The notes under the pieces: model-generated
What the model saw: the letters and a program-made list of their open reading frames with translations, nothing else
Databases searched by the model: none
Told to the model about the DNA's origin: nothing
DNA from: CAVVMA01 sp963830715
GTDB lineage: Bacteria > Desulfobacterota > Binatia > Binatales > Binataceae
DNA: 64,000 nucleotides
Reading direction: 5' to 3'
NCBI GenBank assembly: GCA_963830715.1
Contig: CAWHNS010000020.1
Location: forward strand, 372,001-436,000
Part shown: piece by piece, positions 44,915-53,998 of the stretch
Layout of the letters: each line of letters begins with the position of its first letter
How positions within the stretch are numbered: position 1 is the first letter of the stretch
Program-made: the position numbers and the translations under genes

Positions 44915-46120
44915 ATGGATAATACCGCTTCGGACAATTTCTATTTCAATCCATTCGACGCCGATTTCCGCGCCAACCCGTATCCCTCCTACCCTGCGCT
45001 GCTCGCCGGCGCTCCCCGATCGATCAACCTCTTCGTACCGACGACGCTGGTAGCGCGCTATGCCGATGTGGTCGAGGTGCTGCGCGATCACGATCGCTTT
45101 TCCACGCGCCGCCCGCAGATGCCGATGCGCCAGCGGATCGATCCGTTCGGCGGTGCGCCCACCGTGCTGACCTCCGATCCGCCGATACATACGCGGCTGC
45201 GCAAGCTGGTGAGCAAGGCGTTCACGCCGCGGCGCGTGCGCGAGCTCGAGCCGCGCATCCGCACGATCGCGGCGCAACTGCTCGATCGTATTTCCGGCCT
45301 GGGCACGTTCGACCTGATGGCCGAGCTTGCCAATCCGCTGCCGGTGATCGTGATCGCGGAGATGCTCGGTATTTCGAGCGGCGATCACGAGCAATTCAAG
45401 CGATGGTCGAATGCGCTGATCTCGTCGTTCCGGCCCGACGCGATCGGCGAAATCCCCGAGGCGGCCGTCAAGGCCAAGGACGCCATGCGCGCCTACTTCG
45501 CGACCGAGATCGAAAAGCGCCGCAGCTCTCCGGGCGACGACCTGGTGAGCGCCCTGGTCTCCGCGCGCGACGAGGCCGCGGCGCTCAGCGAAGGCGAGCT
45601 GCTCGCGTTCGTGGTCCTGCTGCTGCTGGCCGGCAACGAAACCACCACCAATCTGATCGGCAACGGAATGCTCGCGCTGTGCCGCAATCCCGACCAGTTC
45701 GATCGGCTGCGGCGCGAGCCCGCCCTGATGCCATCGGCGATCGAGGAGATGCTGCGATGGGATCCGCCGGTGCAGATGACCGTGCGGATGGCCGAGCAGA
45801 ACACCATTGTCGGCGGCACGGCGATCGCGCGCGGCACGCTGGCGTTCGTGCTGCTGGCGGCCGCGAATCGCGACCCGCGGCAATTCCCGAATCCGGAGCG
45901 GTTCGATGTCGCGCGCCAACCCAACGATCACCTCGCCTTCGGCGAGGGGATTCACTTCTGCCTCGGCGCGCCGCTGGCCCGCCTGGAGGGCGCGATCGCA
46001 ATCGGTCTCGCGCTCGAGCGCTTCCCGCGCCTGCGGCTCGCCGACCCCGACGCGAAGCTCGATTACCGTGGCTCGCTCGCCTTGCGCGGGCTTCAGTCGC
46101 TCCCGCTCGCTACCGGCTAG
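44915..46120 (+). CDS. Cytochrome P450
   Basis: 401 aa soluble bacterial P450. I-helix AGNETTTNLIGNGML (acid/Thr pair for O2 activation), K-helix EMLRWDPPVQ (ExxR), and heme loop FGEGIHFCLGAPLAR (FxxGxxxCxG, Cys heme ligand). TSDPPIHTRLRKLVSKAFTP is the C-helix. Substrate unknown; ferredoxin partners are not adjacent. Divergent from the Usp gene. Confidence 0.96.
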   Translation: MDNTASDNFYFNPFDADFRANPYPSYPALLAGAPRSINLFVPTTLVARYADVVEVLRDHDRFSTRRPQMPMRQRIDPFGGAPTVLTSDPPIHTRLRKLVSKAFTPRRVRELEPRIRTIAAQLLDRISGLGTFDLMAELANPLPVIVIAEMLGISSGDHEQFKRWSNALISSFRPDAIGEIPEAAVKAKDAMRAYFATEIEKRRSSPGDDLVSALVSARDEAAALSEGELLAFVVLLLLAGNETTTNLIGNGMLALCRNPDQFDRLRREPALMPSAIEEMLRWDPPVQMTVRMAEQNTIVGGTAIARGTLAFVLLAAANRDPRQFPNPERFDVARQPNDHLAFGEGIHFCLGAPLARLEGAIAIGLALERFPRLRLADPDAKLDYRGSLALRGLQSLPLATG

Positions 46121-46208
46121 CCGTCCTGGTCCTCTTTCCTCGGGTTGGAACCCCACTCTCGCGCGGCACTCGTAGCGCGCTTGGACCGCACGCGTTAGTT
46201 TATCCACA

Positions 46209-47213
46209 GTGCTCATACTGGGCATCGAATCGTCATGCGATGACGCCGCGGCGTCGGTGATCGAGACCGACCGTCCCGGCGAAGCGATCGTCCGCTCCAA
46301 CGTCGTCGCCAATCAGGACGAAATTCACCGGCGCTACGGCGGCGTGGTGCCGGAGCTCGCTTCGCGCAATCACGTCGTCACGATTCTGCCGGTGGTCGAG
46401 CAGGCGCTCGCGGCGGCGCGATGCGAACTCGCCGACCTCGACGGTATCGCGGTGACGCGCGGTCCCGGCCTGGTCGGATCGCTCCTGGTCGGCCTGATGT
46501 TCGCCAAAGGACTGGCGCAGAGCACGGGCCTCCCGATGGTCGGCGTAAACCATATCGAGGGTCATCTGCTGGCGCCGATGCTGGAGCATCGCGTGGCCAT
46601 GCCGCTGCTGGCGCTGGTGGTCTCGGGCGGCCATACCGCGCTGTTCCTGGTCAAGGATTTCGGTGACTACCGGAGTCTCGGGCAGACCCGCGACGACGCC
46701 GCCGGCGAGGCCTTTGACAAAGTCGCCAAGCTGATGCATCTGGGGTATCCGGGCGGGAAGATAATCGATCAGCTATCGCGTCACGGCGACCGCAAGCGCG
46801 TGAGGGTGCCTCGCGCGCGCGTCAAGGGCGCCCCGCTCGACTTCAGCTTCAGCGGTATCAAGACCGCGATTGCGTCTTTCCTGATGAGCGAAGCAGGCGC
46901 GGCGACGGCGCCGGAGGATCTGGCGGCGAGCTTCCAGGAGGCCGTAGTCGATATGCTGGTGCGTCCCACGATCGCGGCGGCGCGCGAGACCGGCGTCGAT
47001 ACGATAGCTCTGACCGGCGGCGTCGCGGCGAATTCGCGGCTGCGCGAGCGGCTCGCCGAGGCCGCCTCGGCCGAGGGCCGCCGCATGATCGCGCCCTCCG
47101 TCAATTACTGCACCGACAACGCGTCGATGATCGCGCTTGCCGGCGGCTATCGCCTGATCCGCGGCGACCGCGATTCGCTCGCGATCGACGCAGAGGCCAA
47201 CCTGGCGCTGTAG
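46209..47213 (+). CDS. tsaD: tRNA N6-adenosine threonylcarbamoyltransferase
   Basis: 334 aa from GTG 46209. LGIESSCDDAAASVIE at the N-terminus, metal-binding HIEGHLLA (HxxxH), SGGHTALFLV, and GGVAANSRLRERL, NYCTDNASMIALAGGYRL at the C-terminus are all intact. Makes t6A37 with TsaB/E/C. Begins a long plus-strand run of housekeeping genes to 57062. Confidence 0.97.
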   Translation: MLILGIESSCDDAAASVIETDRPGEAIVRSNVVANQDEIHRRYGGVVPELASRNHVVTILPVVEQALAAARCELADLDGIAVTRGPGLVGSLLVGLMFAKGLAQSTGLPMVGVNHIEGHLLAPMLEHRVAMPLLALVVSGGHTALFLVKDFGDYRSLGQTRDDAAGEAFDKVAKLMHLGYPGGKIIDQLSRHGDRKRVRVPRARVKGAPLDFSFSGIKTAIASFLMSEAGAATAPEDLAASFQEAVVDMLVRPTIAAARETGVDTIALTGGVAANSRLRERLAEAASAEGRRMIAPSVNYCTDNASMIALAGGYRLIRGDRDSLAIDAEANLAL

Positions 47214-47304
47214 AATCGAATGAAATCTCGCACTACCGCTTTATCGAATGTTCGCCCTTGGTGACCCCAGTGGGTGGCACGAGATTCCTCGCGCAGCGCT
47301 CGGA

Positions 47305-48165
47305 ATGACAGCCAAAGACCGCGCCTGGGTTCCCAGCGTCGCGCTGGCGGGTGTGCGCCCCAGCAGGGCCAGGGGCCAGAATTTCCTGGTCCAACCCGCG
47401 ATCGCCGAACGGATCGTGGCCGCCGCGAACCTTCAGCCCGGCGACGAGGTGATCGAGATCGGCCCCGGGCTCGGAATTCTCAGCGAACGAATCGCCGCTC
47501 ACCCGATTCGCCGCCTGCACCTCGTCGAACTCGATTCCCGGCTGGCCGCCGAACTCGCGCAGCGCTTCGAATCGGCGCCCAACGTGCAAGTAATTCAGTC
47601 CGACTTCCTCAAACTCGATCCGGTGTTCTTCGCGCGATCCCGCGCACTTAAGGTCGTGGGGAATCTTCCTTTCAACGCCGCGAGCGCGATACTGCGCCGG
47701 CTCTGCGAGTATCGCGGCGCTATCTCCGCGATGGTGTTGATGTTCCAGCGCGAGGTCGCCGATCGGATTCGGGCCCGCGCGGGAGAGCCGGGCTACTCGG
47801 CGCTGAGCGCGATAAGCTCGCTCTACTGGGAAATAGACCGGCACTTCCGGGTCGCGGCCGGAAGCTTCTTCCCGAAGCCCAAGGTCGATGCGGAAGTGCT
47901 CGCGATGCGCCCGATCGCCAATGCGCCGTTCGCATCCGGCGAGGAGCAACTGGTGCTGGATACGATTCACGCGGCATTCTCGGCGCGGCGCAAGATGGTT
48001 CGCAACGCGCTCTCCAACGCACTGGCGCTGGAACCGGCGCGTGTCGAGGAGGCTCTCGCGCGCGCCGCGATACGTCCCGACGCTCGCGCCGAAACGCTGG
48101 CAGTCGCCGACTTCGTCCGGCTCGCCCGCGCATTAAGACCGCTGCCGCAGACCCGCGATGCCTGA
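47305..48165 (+). CDS. rsmA: 16S rRNA dimethyladenosine transferase
   Basis: About 286 aa. ARGQNFLVQPAIAERIV, EIGPGLGILSERI (SAM motif I), VVGNLPFNAAS (NLPF motif IV) and FPKPKVDAEVL are canonical KsgA. Start uncertain: ATG 47305 lies in a stretch resembling an intergenic repeat (GATTCCTCGCGCAGCGCTCGGAATGAC), and the frame continues to 47248. Overlaps mutM by 8 bp. Confidence 0.93.
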   Translation: MTAKDRAWVPSVALAGVRPSRARGQNFLVQPAIAERIVAAANLQPGDEVIEIGPGLGILSERIAAHPIRRLHLVELDSRLAAELAQRFESAPNVQVIQSDFLKLDPVFFARSRALKVVGNLPFNAASAILRRLCEYRGAISAMVLMFQREVADRIRARAGEPGYSALSAISSLYWEIDRHFRVAAGSFFPKPKVDAEVLAMRPIANAPFASGEEQLVLDTIHAAFSARRKMVRNALSNALALEPARVEEALARAAIRPDARAETLAVADFVRLARALRPLPQTRDA

Positions 48166-49023
48166 ACTGCCGGAGGTCGAATCGCTGAGGCGGATTCTCG
48201 CGCGATCCGCGTCCGGCAGGACGATCGTTTCCGCGAAAGTCCTCGAGCCGCGCCTTCGCCGCAACGTCGCCCGCGACTTCCAGAACGCAGTCGCGGGCCG
48301 GAAAATCGAACGCCTCACGCGCCGCGCGAAGTACCTGATTCTAAGGTTGAGCGGCGGCTACGCCCTGCTCGTCCATCTCGGCATGAGCGGCAGTCTGACC
48401 CATCGCGACGCCACGACCGTGCGTCCGCGGGCGCGCGGCTTACCGGACGACGAAAACGATCCGCTGAACGTCGCGCACGATCACGTCGAATTTCGACTCG
48501 ATGACGGGAGCCGCCTGGTTTACAACGATCCTCGCCGCTTCGGGCTCTGCGGCTCGTGCCCGGCAGCGAGCTCGACACAACCGTGGAATTGCGCGAGCTC
48601 GGTCCCGAGCCGCTCGGCGCCGGCTTCACCTCCGATTACCTGGCGGCCAAGGCGCGTGGCCGGCGGGTGGCGATAAAGAACCTGCTGATGGATCAGCGCA
48701 TCGTCGCCGGAATCGGCAACATCTATGCGGCGGAGATCCTGTTTCGGGCCGGCGTTCGCCCGGCCCGGCGCGCCGGCCGGCTTCGCCGCGCGGAGATCGA
48801 TCGAATCGCGGACTTCACGCGGGTCGTTCTGCGCGAGGCGATCGGAAAGCGCGGCACCACCTTTCGCAGCTATCGCGATTCGCAGGGGCGCCCGGGCGCG
48901 TTCGCCGCCCGCCTCCGCGTCTATGGGCGCGAGGGCGAATCCTGCTATACGTGTTCGACTCCGATTCGAAACGTCGTCGTAGGCCAGCGCGCAAGCTTCT
49001 TCTGCCCGCGCTGCCAGAAATAG
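48158..49023 (+). CDS. mutM: Formamidopyrimidine-DNA glycosylase, one frame break
   Basis: About 288 aa. MPELPEVESLRRIL (Pro2, Glu3), RRAKYLILRLSGG, LVHLGMSG in the first frame; after YNDPRRFGL the expected LRLVPGSELDTTVELREL is in the next frame, one base missing near 48541-48553. DQRIVAGIGNIYAAEILF (H2TH) and the zinc finger CYTCSTPI...CPRC follow. Removes 8-oxoG. With the Nei-like gene at 19651 it is one of two family members. Confidence 0.92.
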
Positions 49024-49081
49024 GATCCGGCAGTGACCACGAAGGCACGGACAACCTCACCCGCCGTCGCTGCGCTCCGGC

Positions 49082-49105
49082 GCCCTCTCCCTTCAGGGAG
49101 AGGGC
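49082..49105 (+). repeat. Inverted repeat in an intergenic element (GCCCTCTCCC-ttca-GGGAGAGGGC)
   Basis: A perfect 10-bp stem with 4-nt loop inside CTCACCCGCCGTCGCTGCGC-type sequence that has the look of a dispersed intergenic repeat. It lies upstream of the M20 peptidase signal peptide and would be translated only if the GTG at 49033 were the start, giving an unlikely RRPLPSGRGLARG segment. Confidence 0.6.
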
Positions 49106-49134
49106 TGGCGAGAGGTTTCTGGCTTACTGTGCTC

Positions 49135-50514
49135 ATGATCCTTCTGCTTGCCACCCTGTCGAGCGCTGCGGCCGCCGCACCCGACTGGAACGCGCTCGAC
49201 GCCGAGGCCCTCGGCTACTTCCAGACCTACCTCAGGTTCGACACCTCCAATCCTCCCGACAACACCAGCGACGCGATCGCCTTCCTGCAGGGCTTACTCC
49301 GCAAGGAGGGCATCGAGACTCAGACCTTCGCCTCGAAGCCCGGAGCGGTCAACCTGATTGCGCGCCTTCCCGGCCCGCCGGGCGTAAAGCCGCTTCTCCT
49401 GATGTCGCACGCTGACGTGGTTCCGGTGGCCGCCGCCAACTGGAGCCATCCGCCGTTCGCCGCTGATCTGGACGGCGGTTTCGTATGGGCCCGCGGCGCG
49501 ATCGACAACAAGGCCCACGGGATCATGGCGTTGATGACGATGCTGGCGCTCAAGCGGCAGGGCATCGCGCTCAGGCGCGGCGTCGAGATGATGGTCAACG
49601 CGGATGAGGAAGCGGGCGGCGCGGACGGCGCGGCCTTTATGGTCGGCAAACACTTCGACGCGATCGATCCGGCCTTCGCCTTCAACGAAGGCGGCGGCGG
49701 GATGATGAATTGGCTGGGCACCGCTGGAGTGACGTTTCGTATCGCGGTTTCGGAAAAGCGCGTGATGTGGCTGCGGGTCGTGGCGCACGGAAAGTCCGGC
49801 CACGGCTCGATGCCGAATCCCGACAATCCGACGCTCATCCTGGTCAACGCGCTTGCCCGCCTGCTTCGAGAACCGCCGCCGATCCGGATCACACCGATTT
49901 TCGACCGCGCGATGAAGACCATCGCGCCGCAGATGGAATTTCCGGCGTCGTTCGAGCTGGCCCATCTCGGGATTCCGCCGATGCTGTCGCTCGCGATGCG
50001 CGGGCCGCTTCGCGCATACGAAGTGCAAGCGCTGATGCGCGACACGATCGCGCCGACGGTCCTGAACGCCGGCTTCAAGGTGAACGTGATTCCCTCCACT
50101 GCCGAGGCGGATCTGGATTGCCGGCTGCTCCCCGACACCGACGCCGCCGATTTCCTCGCGCACATCCACGACCTGCTCGCCGATCCGCGCATCTCGATCG
50201 AGTACATCCAGGCGCCCGATGACGCGTCCGAGTCCCCCGATCGCGGCGAGGCCTGGGACGCGATCGCGAAAGTCGTTGCCCGCGATTTTCACGCCGCCCC
50301 CGCGATCGTCCCGCTGATGACTTCGGGAGGGACCGATTCGCGCTTCCTGCGCCTGCGCGGCGTGCCGGCTTACGGGTTCGTGCCGATCGTGCTCGACCAG
50401 CGGGAAGCGGCGCGGGTTCACGGCGTGGACGAGCGGCTCTCGGTCGAAAATCTCGACCGCGGAATCCGCGCCACCTGGGACCTCACGATGGAACTCTGCG
50501 GTCCGCAATCATAA
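49135..50514 (+). CDS. M20/M28-type metallopeptidase, exported
   Basis: About 459 aa. LLLMSHADVVPV (metal His/Asp), GAIDNKAHGIMALMTML, NADEEAGGADGA (catalytic Glu pair) and VAHGKSGHGSMPN (dimerisation domain) are the M20 hallmarks; TSGGTDSRFLRLRG carries a further ligand region. ATG 49135 directly opens a signal peptide (MILLLATLSSAAAAA). The longer frame from GTG 49033 runs through an intergenic repeat and is rejected. Carboxypeptidase or amidase in the periplasm; substrate unknown. Confidence 0.9.
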   Translation: MILLLATLSSAAAAAPDWNALDAEALGYFQTYLRFDTSNPPDNTSDAIAFLQGLLRKEGIETQTFASKPGAVNLIARLPGPPGVKPLLLMSHADVVPVAAANWSHPPFAADLDGGFVWARGAIDNKAHGIMALMTMLALKRQGIALRRGVEMMVNADEEAGGADGAAFMVGKHFDAIDPAFAFNEGGGGMMNWLGTAGVTFRIAVSEKRVMWLRVVAHGKSGHGSMPNPDNPTLILVNALARLLREPPPIRITPIFDRAMKTIAPQMEFPASFELAHLGIPPMLSLAMRGPLRAYEVQALMRDTIAPTVLNAGFKVNVIPSTAEADLDCRLLPDTDAADFLAHIHDLLADPRISIEYIQAPDDASESPDRGEAWDAIAKVVARDFHAAPAIVPLMTSGGTDSRFLRLRGVPAYGFVPIVLDQREAARVHGVDERLSVENLDRGIRATWDLTMELCGPQS

Positions 50515-50545
50515 GCTTGAGACCCATGGCGGAGGAGGTGCGGCG

Positions 50546-51367
50546 ATGATCGAGCTACCGCGCGGGATTGGCGCCGCGCTCGCCTTCGTCTTAGGGGCCT
50601 GTGTCGGCAGTTTCGTCAACGTGGTCGCTTACCGGCTGCCGCGGGAAATCTCGATCGTGCGGCCGCGATCGTTCTGCCCGCGCTGCAACCATCCGATTCC
50701 CGCCTGGCTCAATATCCCGATTCTGGCCTACATCGGCCTGCGGGGCCGCTGCCTCATCTGCCGGGGATCGATTCCATTTCGCTACTTTTTGACGGAACTG
50801 GGGCTGGCGGTCGCCGGCCTCTATTTATACCTGAGCTTCCCGCCGGCCGAGGCCGGCGCGCGCTTTGTGCTGTGCGCCGCGCTGTTCGCCGTTTCGCTGA
50901 TCGACTACGACTGGCGAATCATTCCGCACGAGATCTCGATGCCGGGAATCGCGATCGGCTTCATCTGCGCGACCTTCGCGATGCCGGAAGTGGGATGGAA
51001 GAACTCGCTGGCCGGGATCGCGCTCGGCGCCGGCGTGCTGTTCGGCCTGGGAGAGCTTTACATGCTGGTTCGCAAACAGGAGGGCGTCGGGATGGGCGAT
51101 GTGTTCCTGGTCGCGATGGTCGGCGCGTTCCTGGGATGGCGCGCGGTGCTGTTCACCCTGTTCGTCGGGTCGATCTTCGGATCGGTCGGCGGAATCCTGG
51201 GCGCGATTTTCGGCGGCATTCCCGACCCTCCGGTTGAGGGCGCCGATCCCGAAGCCGACCAGCCTGAGGCCGACGTTTCCATCCTGAAGACCGCGGTACC
51301 CTTCGGCCCGTTTCTCTCGCTGGCAGCCGGAATCTATGCGATCTTTCAGCCGGGACTGGTGGGCTGA
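50546..51367 (+). CDS. pilD: Type IV prepilin peptidase / methyltransferase
   Basis: 273 aa polytopic membrane protein. First membrane helix (GAALAFVLGACVGSFVNVVA, then RLPR), two CxxC pairs in CPRCNHPIPAW and CLICRGSIPF (zinc), then Asp residues of the aspartic protease in SLIDYDWRIIPHEIS and GMGDVFLVAMVGAF. Cleaves leader peptides of pilins or pseudopilins and N-methylates them. Pilin genes are not in this window. Confidence 0.95.
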   Translation: MIELPRGIGAALAFVLGACVGSFVNVVAYRLPREISIVRPRSFCPRCNHPIPAWLNIPILAYIGLRGRCLICRGSIPFRYFLTELGLAVAGLYLYLSFPPAEAGARFVLCAALFAVSLIDYDWRIIPHEISMPGIAIGFICATFAMPEVGWKNSLAGIALGAGVLFGLGELYMLVRKQEGVGMGDVFLVAMVGAFLGWRAVLFTLFVGSIFGSVGGILGAIFGGIPDPPVEGADPEADQPEADVSILKTAVPFGPFLSLAAGIYAIFQPGLVG

Positions 51368-51381
51368 TAGTTTCCGAGCCT

Positions 51382-52032
51382 ATGGATCGCGGGCTTTTCA
51401 TTACGCTTGAAGGTATCGAGGGCTCCGGCAAGACCACCCAGACCGCGATCCTCGCCGGCGCGATCCGCGCCGCCGGCCGTCAAGTCACGGTCACGCACGA
51501 ACCCGGCGGGACCCGCGCCGGGGAGGCGATTCGCGCGATCTTCCTCGATCCGGCGATTTCGCTCAATGTCGCCTCCGAGCTGCTGCTGGTGCTGGCGGAT
51601 CGCGCGCAGCACGTGCGCGAGAAGCTTGCGCCGGCGCTGTCTCGCGGCGAGATCGTGATCTCCGATCGTTACTCGGATTCCACCGTCGCCTACCAGGGGC
51701 ACGGCCGCGGCTTCGATTTGAAGCTGCTCGGCGATCTCAACCGCCTCGCGACCGAGGGCGTAAAGCCCGATCTCACCATCGTGCTCGATTGCGCGGTGGA
51801 ACTCGGGCTCGAGCGCACACGCACCCGCGCGCACGGCGACACGAGAAAGCCCGATCGTTTCGAAGGCGAGCAACTGGAGTTCCATCGCAGGGTCCGCGAG
51901 GGGTTTCTCGCCATCGCCCGCGCCGAGTCGCGGCGCGTGATTGTGATCGATTCGGGGCGCGAATTGAACGCGGTCACGGCCGATGTCCGCGCCGCGGTCG
52001 ATGAGCTAATCAAAGGCAATGCCGCTGGATAA
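51382..52032 (+). CDS. tmk: Thymidylate kinase
   Basis: 216 aa. P-loop EGIEGSGKTTQTAIL, DR motif ISDRYSDSTVAYQG and LID ERTRTRAHGDTRKPDRFE. Phosphorylates dTMP. Starts 14 bp after pilD; its end overlaps holB by 14 bp, a common tmk-holB coupling. Confidence 0.96.
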   Translation: MDRGLFITLEGIEGSGKTTQTAILAGAIRAAGRQVTVTHEPGGTRAGEAIRAIFLDPAISLNVASELLLVLADRAQHVREKLAPALSRGEIVISDRYSDSTVAYQGHGRGFDLKLLGDLNRLATEGVKPDLTIVLDCAVELGLERTRTRAHGDTRKPDRFEGEQLEFHRRVREGFLAIARAESRRVIVIDSGRELNAVTADVRAAVDELIKGNAAG

Positions 52033-53083
52033 CCTGCGCGGGCATCGCGACATCCTCGCGCAGCTCGAGATCGAGCTTGCGACTCGCCCCTCGCACGCCT
52101 ACCTCTTCTCGGGTCTCGGCGGCGTCGGCAAGGCGCTGGTCGCGGAGGGCCTGGCGCATGAAATTTTGTGCGAACGCTCGCCCGGACCGAAGTTCTGCTG
52201 CAATCCCGATCGATGCCCGGTGCGCGCGGAGATAGAGGGGCGGAACGCGGGCGGCCGGATTCCGCGATGCGACTGCTGCGCGGCGTGCGTGCAGGTCGCC
52301 TCGCGGGTGCATCCGGATTTCTCCTACGTGGTGCGACCGCGCAATCGTACCGACGTGCTGATCGAGCAGGTGCGCGAGCTCATCGCGCAGCTATGGATTC
52401 GGCCCTCGCGCGGGGCTGTGCGGGTCGCGATCCTCGACGATGCCGAGACCCTCAACATCCCGGCCCAGAACGCCCTGCTAAAGACCTTGGAAGAGCCGCC
52501 CGGCCACACGATCATTTTCCTCGTCACTCAAACCGAGCACGCGCTGCTCGACACGGTGAGATCGCGCCTTCGCCCGGTGCGATTCGGGCCGCTTTCGCCT
52601 TCCGACGTCGAAGCGATTATCGTGCAGCGCGCGAAACTCGATCCGGCCCGCGCCCGCGCGATCGTGCGCCTTTCGCGGGGCAGCGCCGCCCGCGCCCTTT
52701 CGCTGATAGACGGCGACGAACCGCCCATCAAGGAGCTGGTCGAGGCGCTCAAGGGTCTGCCGAAGATGGACTTCGCGGCCGCGGTGGCGATCGCGCAGGA
52801 GTACTTCGCAAGCCGCGAGCAGGCGGCCGAAAACTTCGAGTTGATCGCTCGCCTACTTGAGGAAATACTATGCTTCAAGTTGCTTGCCGCGGAATTTAAT
52901 GCACCCTCGCCCGAAGTGGCCGCTGTGATGGCGCAATTGGGCGACAAGCTCGGCGCCGAGGTGATCGCCAGGATCCTCGGCGCGGCGGTAAAGGCCGCTG
53001 CGGCGATTGAGGGCATGGCCAATCCCAGGCTTCAAGCCGAGAACTGGTGGATGTCGGCGGCGCAGGCCGCACGGAGCGAATAG
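52019..53083 (+). CDS. holB: DNA polymerase III delta-prime subunit
   Basis: 354 aa clamp-loader subunit. SHAYLFSGLGGVGKALVAEG (degenerate P-loop), the inserted zinc-binding Cys cluster CCNPDRCPV ... CDCCAAC, DDAETLNIPAQNALLKTLEE (sensor) and SRLRPVRFGPL. Overlaps tmk upstream and ricT by 1 bp downstream. Confidence 0.95.
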   Translation: MPLDNLRGHRDILAQLEIELATRPSHAYLFSGLGGVGKALVAEGLAHEILCERSPGPKFCCNPDRCPVRAEIEGRNAGGRIPRCDCCAACVQVASRVHPDFSYVVRPRNRTDVLIEQVRELIAQLWIRPSRGAVRVAILDDAETLNIPAQNALLKTLEEPPGHTIIFLVTQTEHALLDTVRSRLRPVRFGPLSPSDVEAIIVQRAKLDPARARAIVRLSRGSAARALSLIDGDEPPIKELVEALKGLPKMDFAAAVAIAQEYFASREQAAENFELIARLLEEILCFKLLAAEFNAPSPEVAAVMAQLGDKLGAEVIARILGAAVKAAAAIEGMANPRLQAENWWMSAAQAARSE

Positions 53084-53931
53084 TGGCAGCCGATATCGAC
53101 CCTTTCGAAGGTCGCGACAACCTGCCGAAAATCGTCGCCGTCAGCCTGCAACCAGTCGGGCGCCTGCACAATTATCTCGCCGGTGCGCTCCCGCTCAAGC
53201 GCGGCGAGCGCGTGGTCGTCGATAGCGAGGCCGGAGTGCGCCTCGCCAGCGTCGAGATCGAACCGCATGAACCCGCGATGACGCTCGATCTGTCGCTGCT
53301 CAGGCCGATTATCCGAATCGCCGACCAGGATGACCTGAGCAACGAGCAGGAGACCCTGCAGCGCGAGGCAGAGGCGCGCCGGCTGGTGCTGCATCGAATC
53401 CAGGAACGCCGGTTGCAGATGAAGCTCGTCAACGCCGCTTACAGCAGTGACGGACGCAAGGCGGTGCTCTATTTCATGGCCGAGAACCGGCTCGATCTGC
53501 GCGACCTGATCCGCGATCTGGCCAATTCGCTGCGGGTCCGAATCGAGGTGAAACAGATCGGCGCGCGCGAAGAGACCAAGGTCACCGGCGGGATCGGCCC
53601 GTGCGGACGCGAGCTGTGCTGCTCCTCGTGGCTGCGCGACTTCGAAGCGGTGACGGTCAAGATGGCGCGCGAGCAGGGGCTGGCGCTGAACCCCTCGCGG
53701 CTGGCCGGAATGTGCGGCCGGCTCAAGTGCTGCCTGCGCTACGAATATGCCACCTACGTCGAGTTGAAACGCAACCTCCCTCCGCTCGGCCATCGCGTGC
53801 AGTGCGTCAAGGGCGACGGCAAGGTGGTCCGCCACAATATCCTGAAGCAGACGGTCCTGATCCAGCGCGAAGAGGACGGCGGCGTAGTCGAAGCGTCGCT
53901 GGAGGACCTCGTCGATCAACGCCCGCAGTAG
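53083..53931 (+). CDS. ricT: PSP1/RicT-family regulatory protein
   Basis: About 282 aa from GTG 53083, sharing a base with the holB stop. GGIGPCGRELCCSSWLRDF and GMCGRLKCCLRYEYATY are the Cys-rich PSP1 core that in Bacillus RicT binds Fe-S clusters within the RicAFT complex controlling RNase Y. VRIEVKQIGAREETKVTGG precedes them. Location after tmk-holB and before metG is the usual one. Confidence 0.93.
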   Translation: MAADIDPFEGRDNLPKIVAVSLQPVGRLHNYLAGALPLKRGERVVVDSEAGVRLASVEIEPHEPAMTLDLSLLRPIIRIADQDDLSNEQETLQREAEARRLVLHRIQERRLQMKLVNAAYSSDGRKAVLYFMAENRLDLRDLIRDLANSLRVRIEVKQIGAREETKVTGGIGPCGRELCCSSWLRDFEAVTVKMAREQGLALNPSRLAGMCGRLKCCLRYEYATYVELKRNLPPLGHRVQCVKGDGKVVRHNILKQTVLIQREEDGGVVEASLEDLVDQRPQ

Positions 53932-53998
53932 CGGAGCCTGATCGGCAGGCTTCCCTGGCCGGTGAGTGCGTCCCGCGCCCGCTGCTATAATCCGGCCG

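Noticed and set aside
53986..53991. TATAAT as a strong promoter for metG
   Set aside because: No matching -35 at 16-18 bp and the gene is within a tight co-directional run; kept only as a remark.
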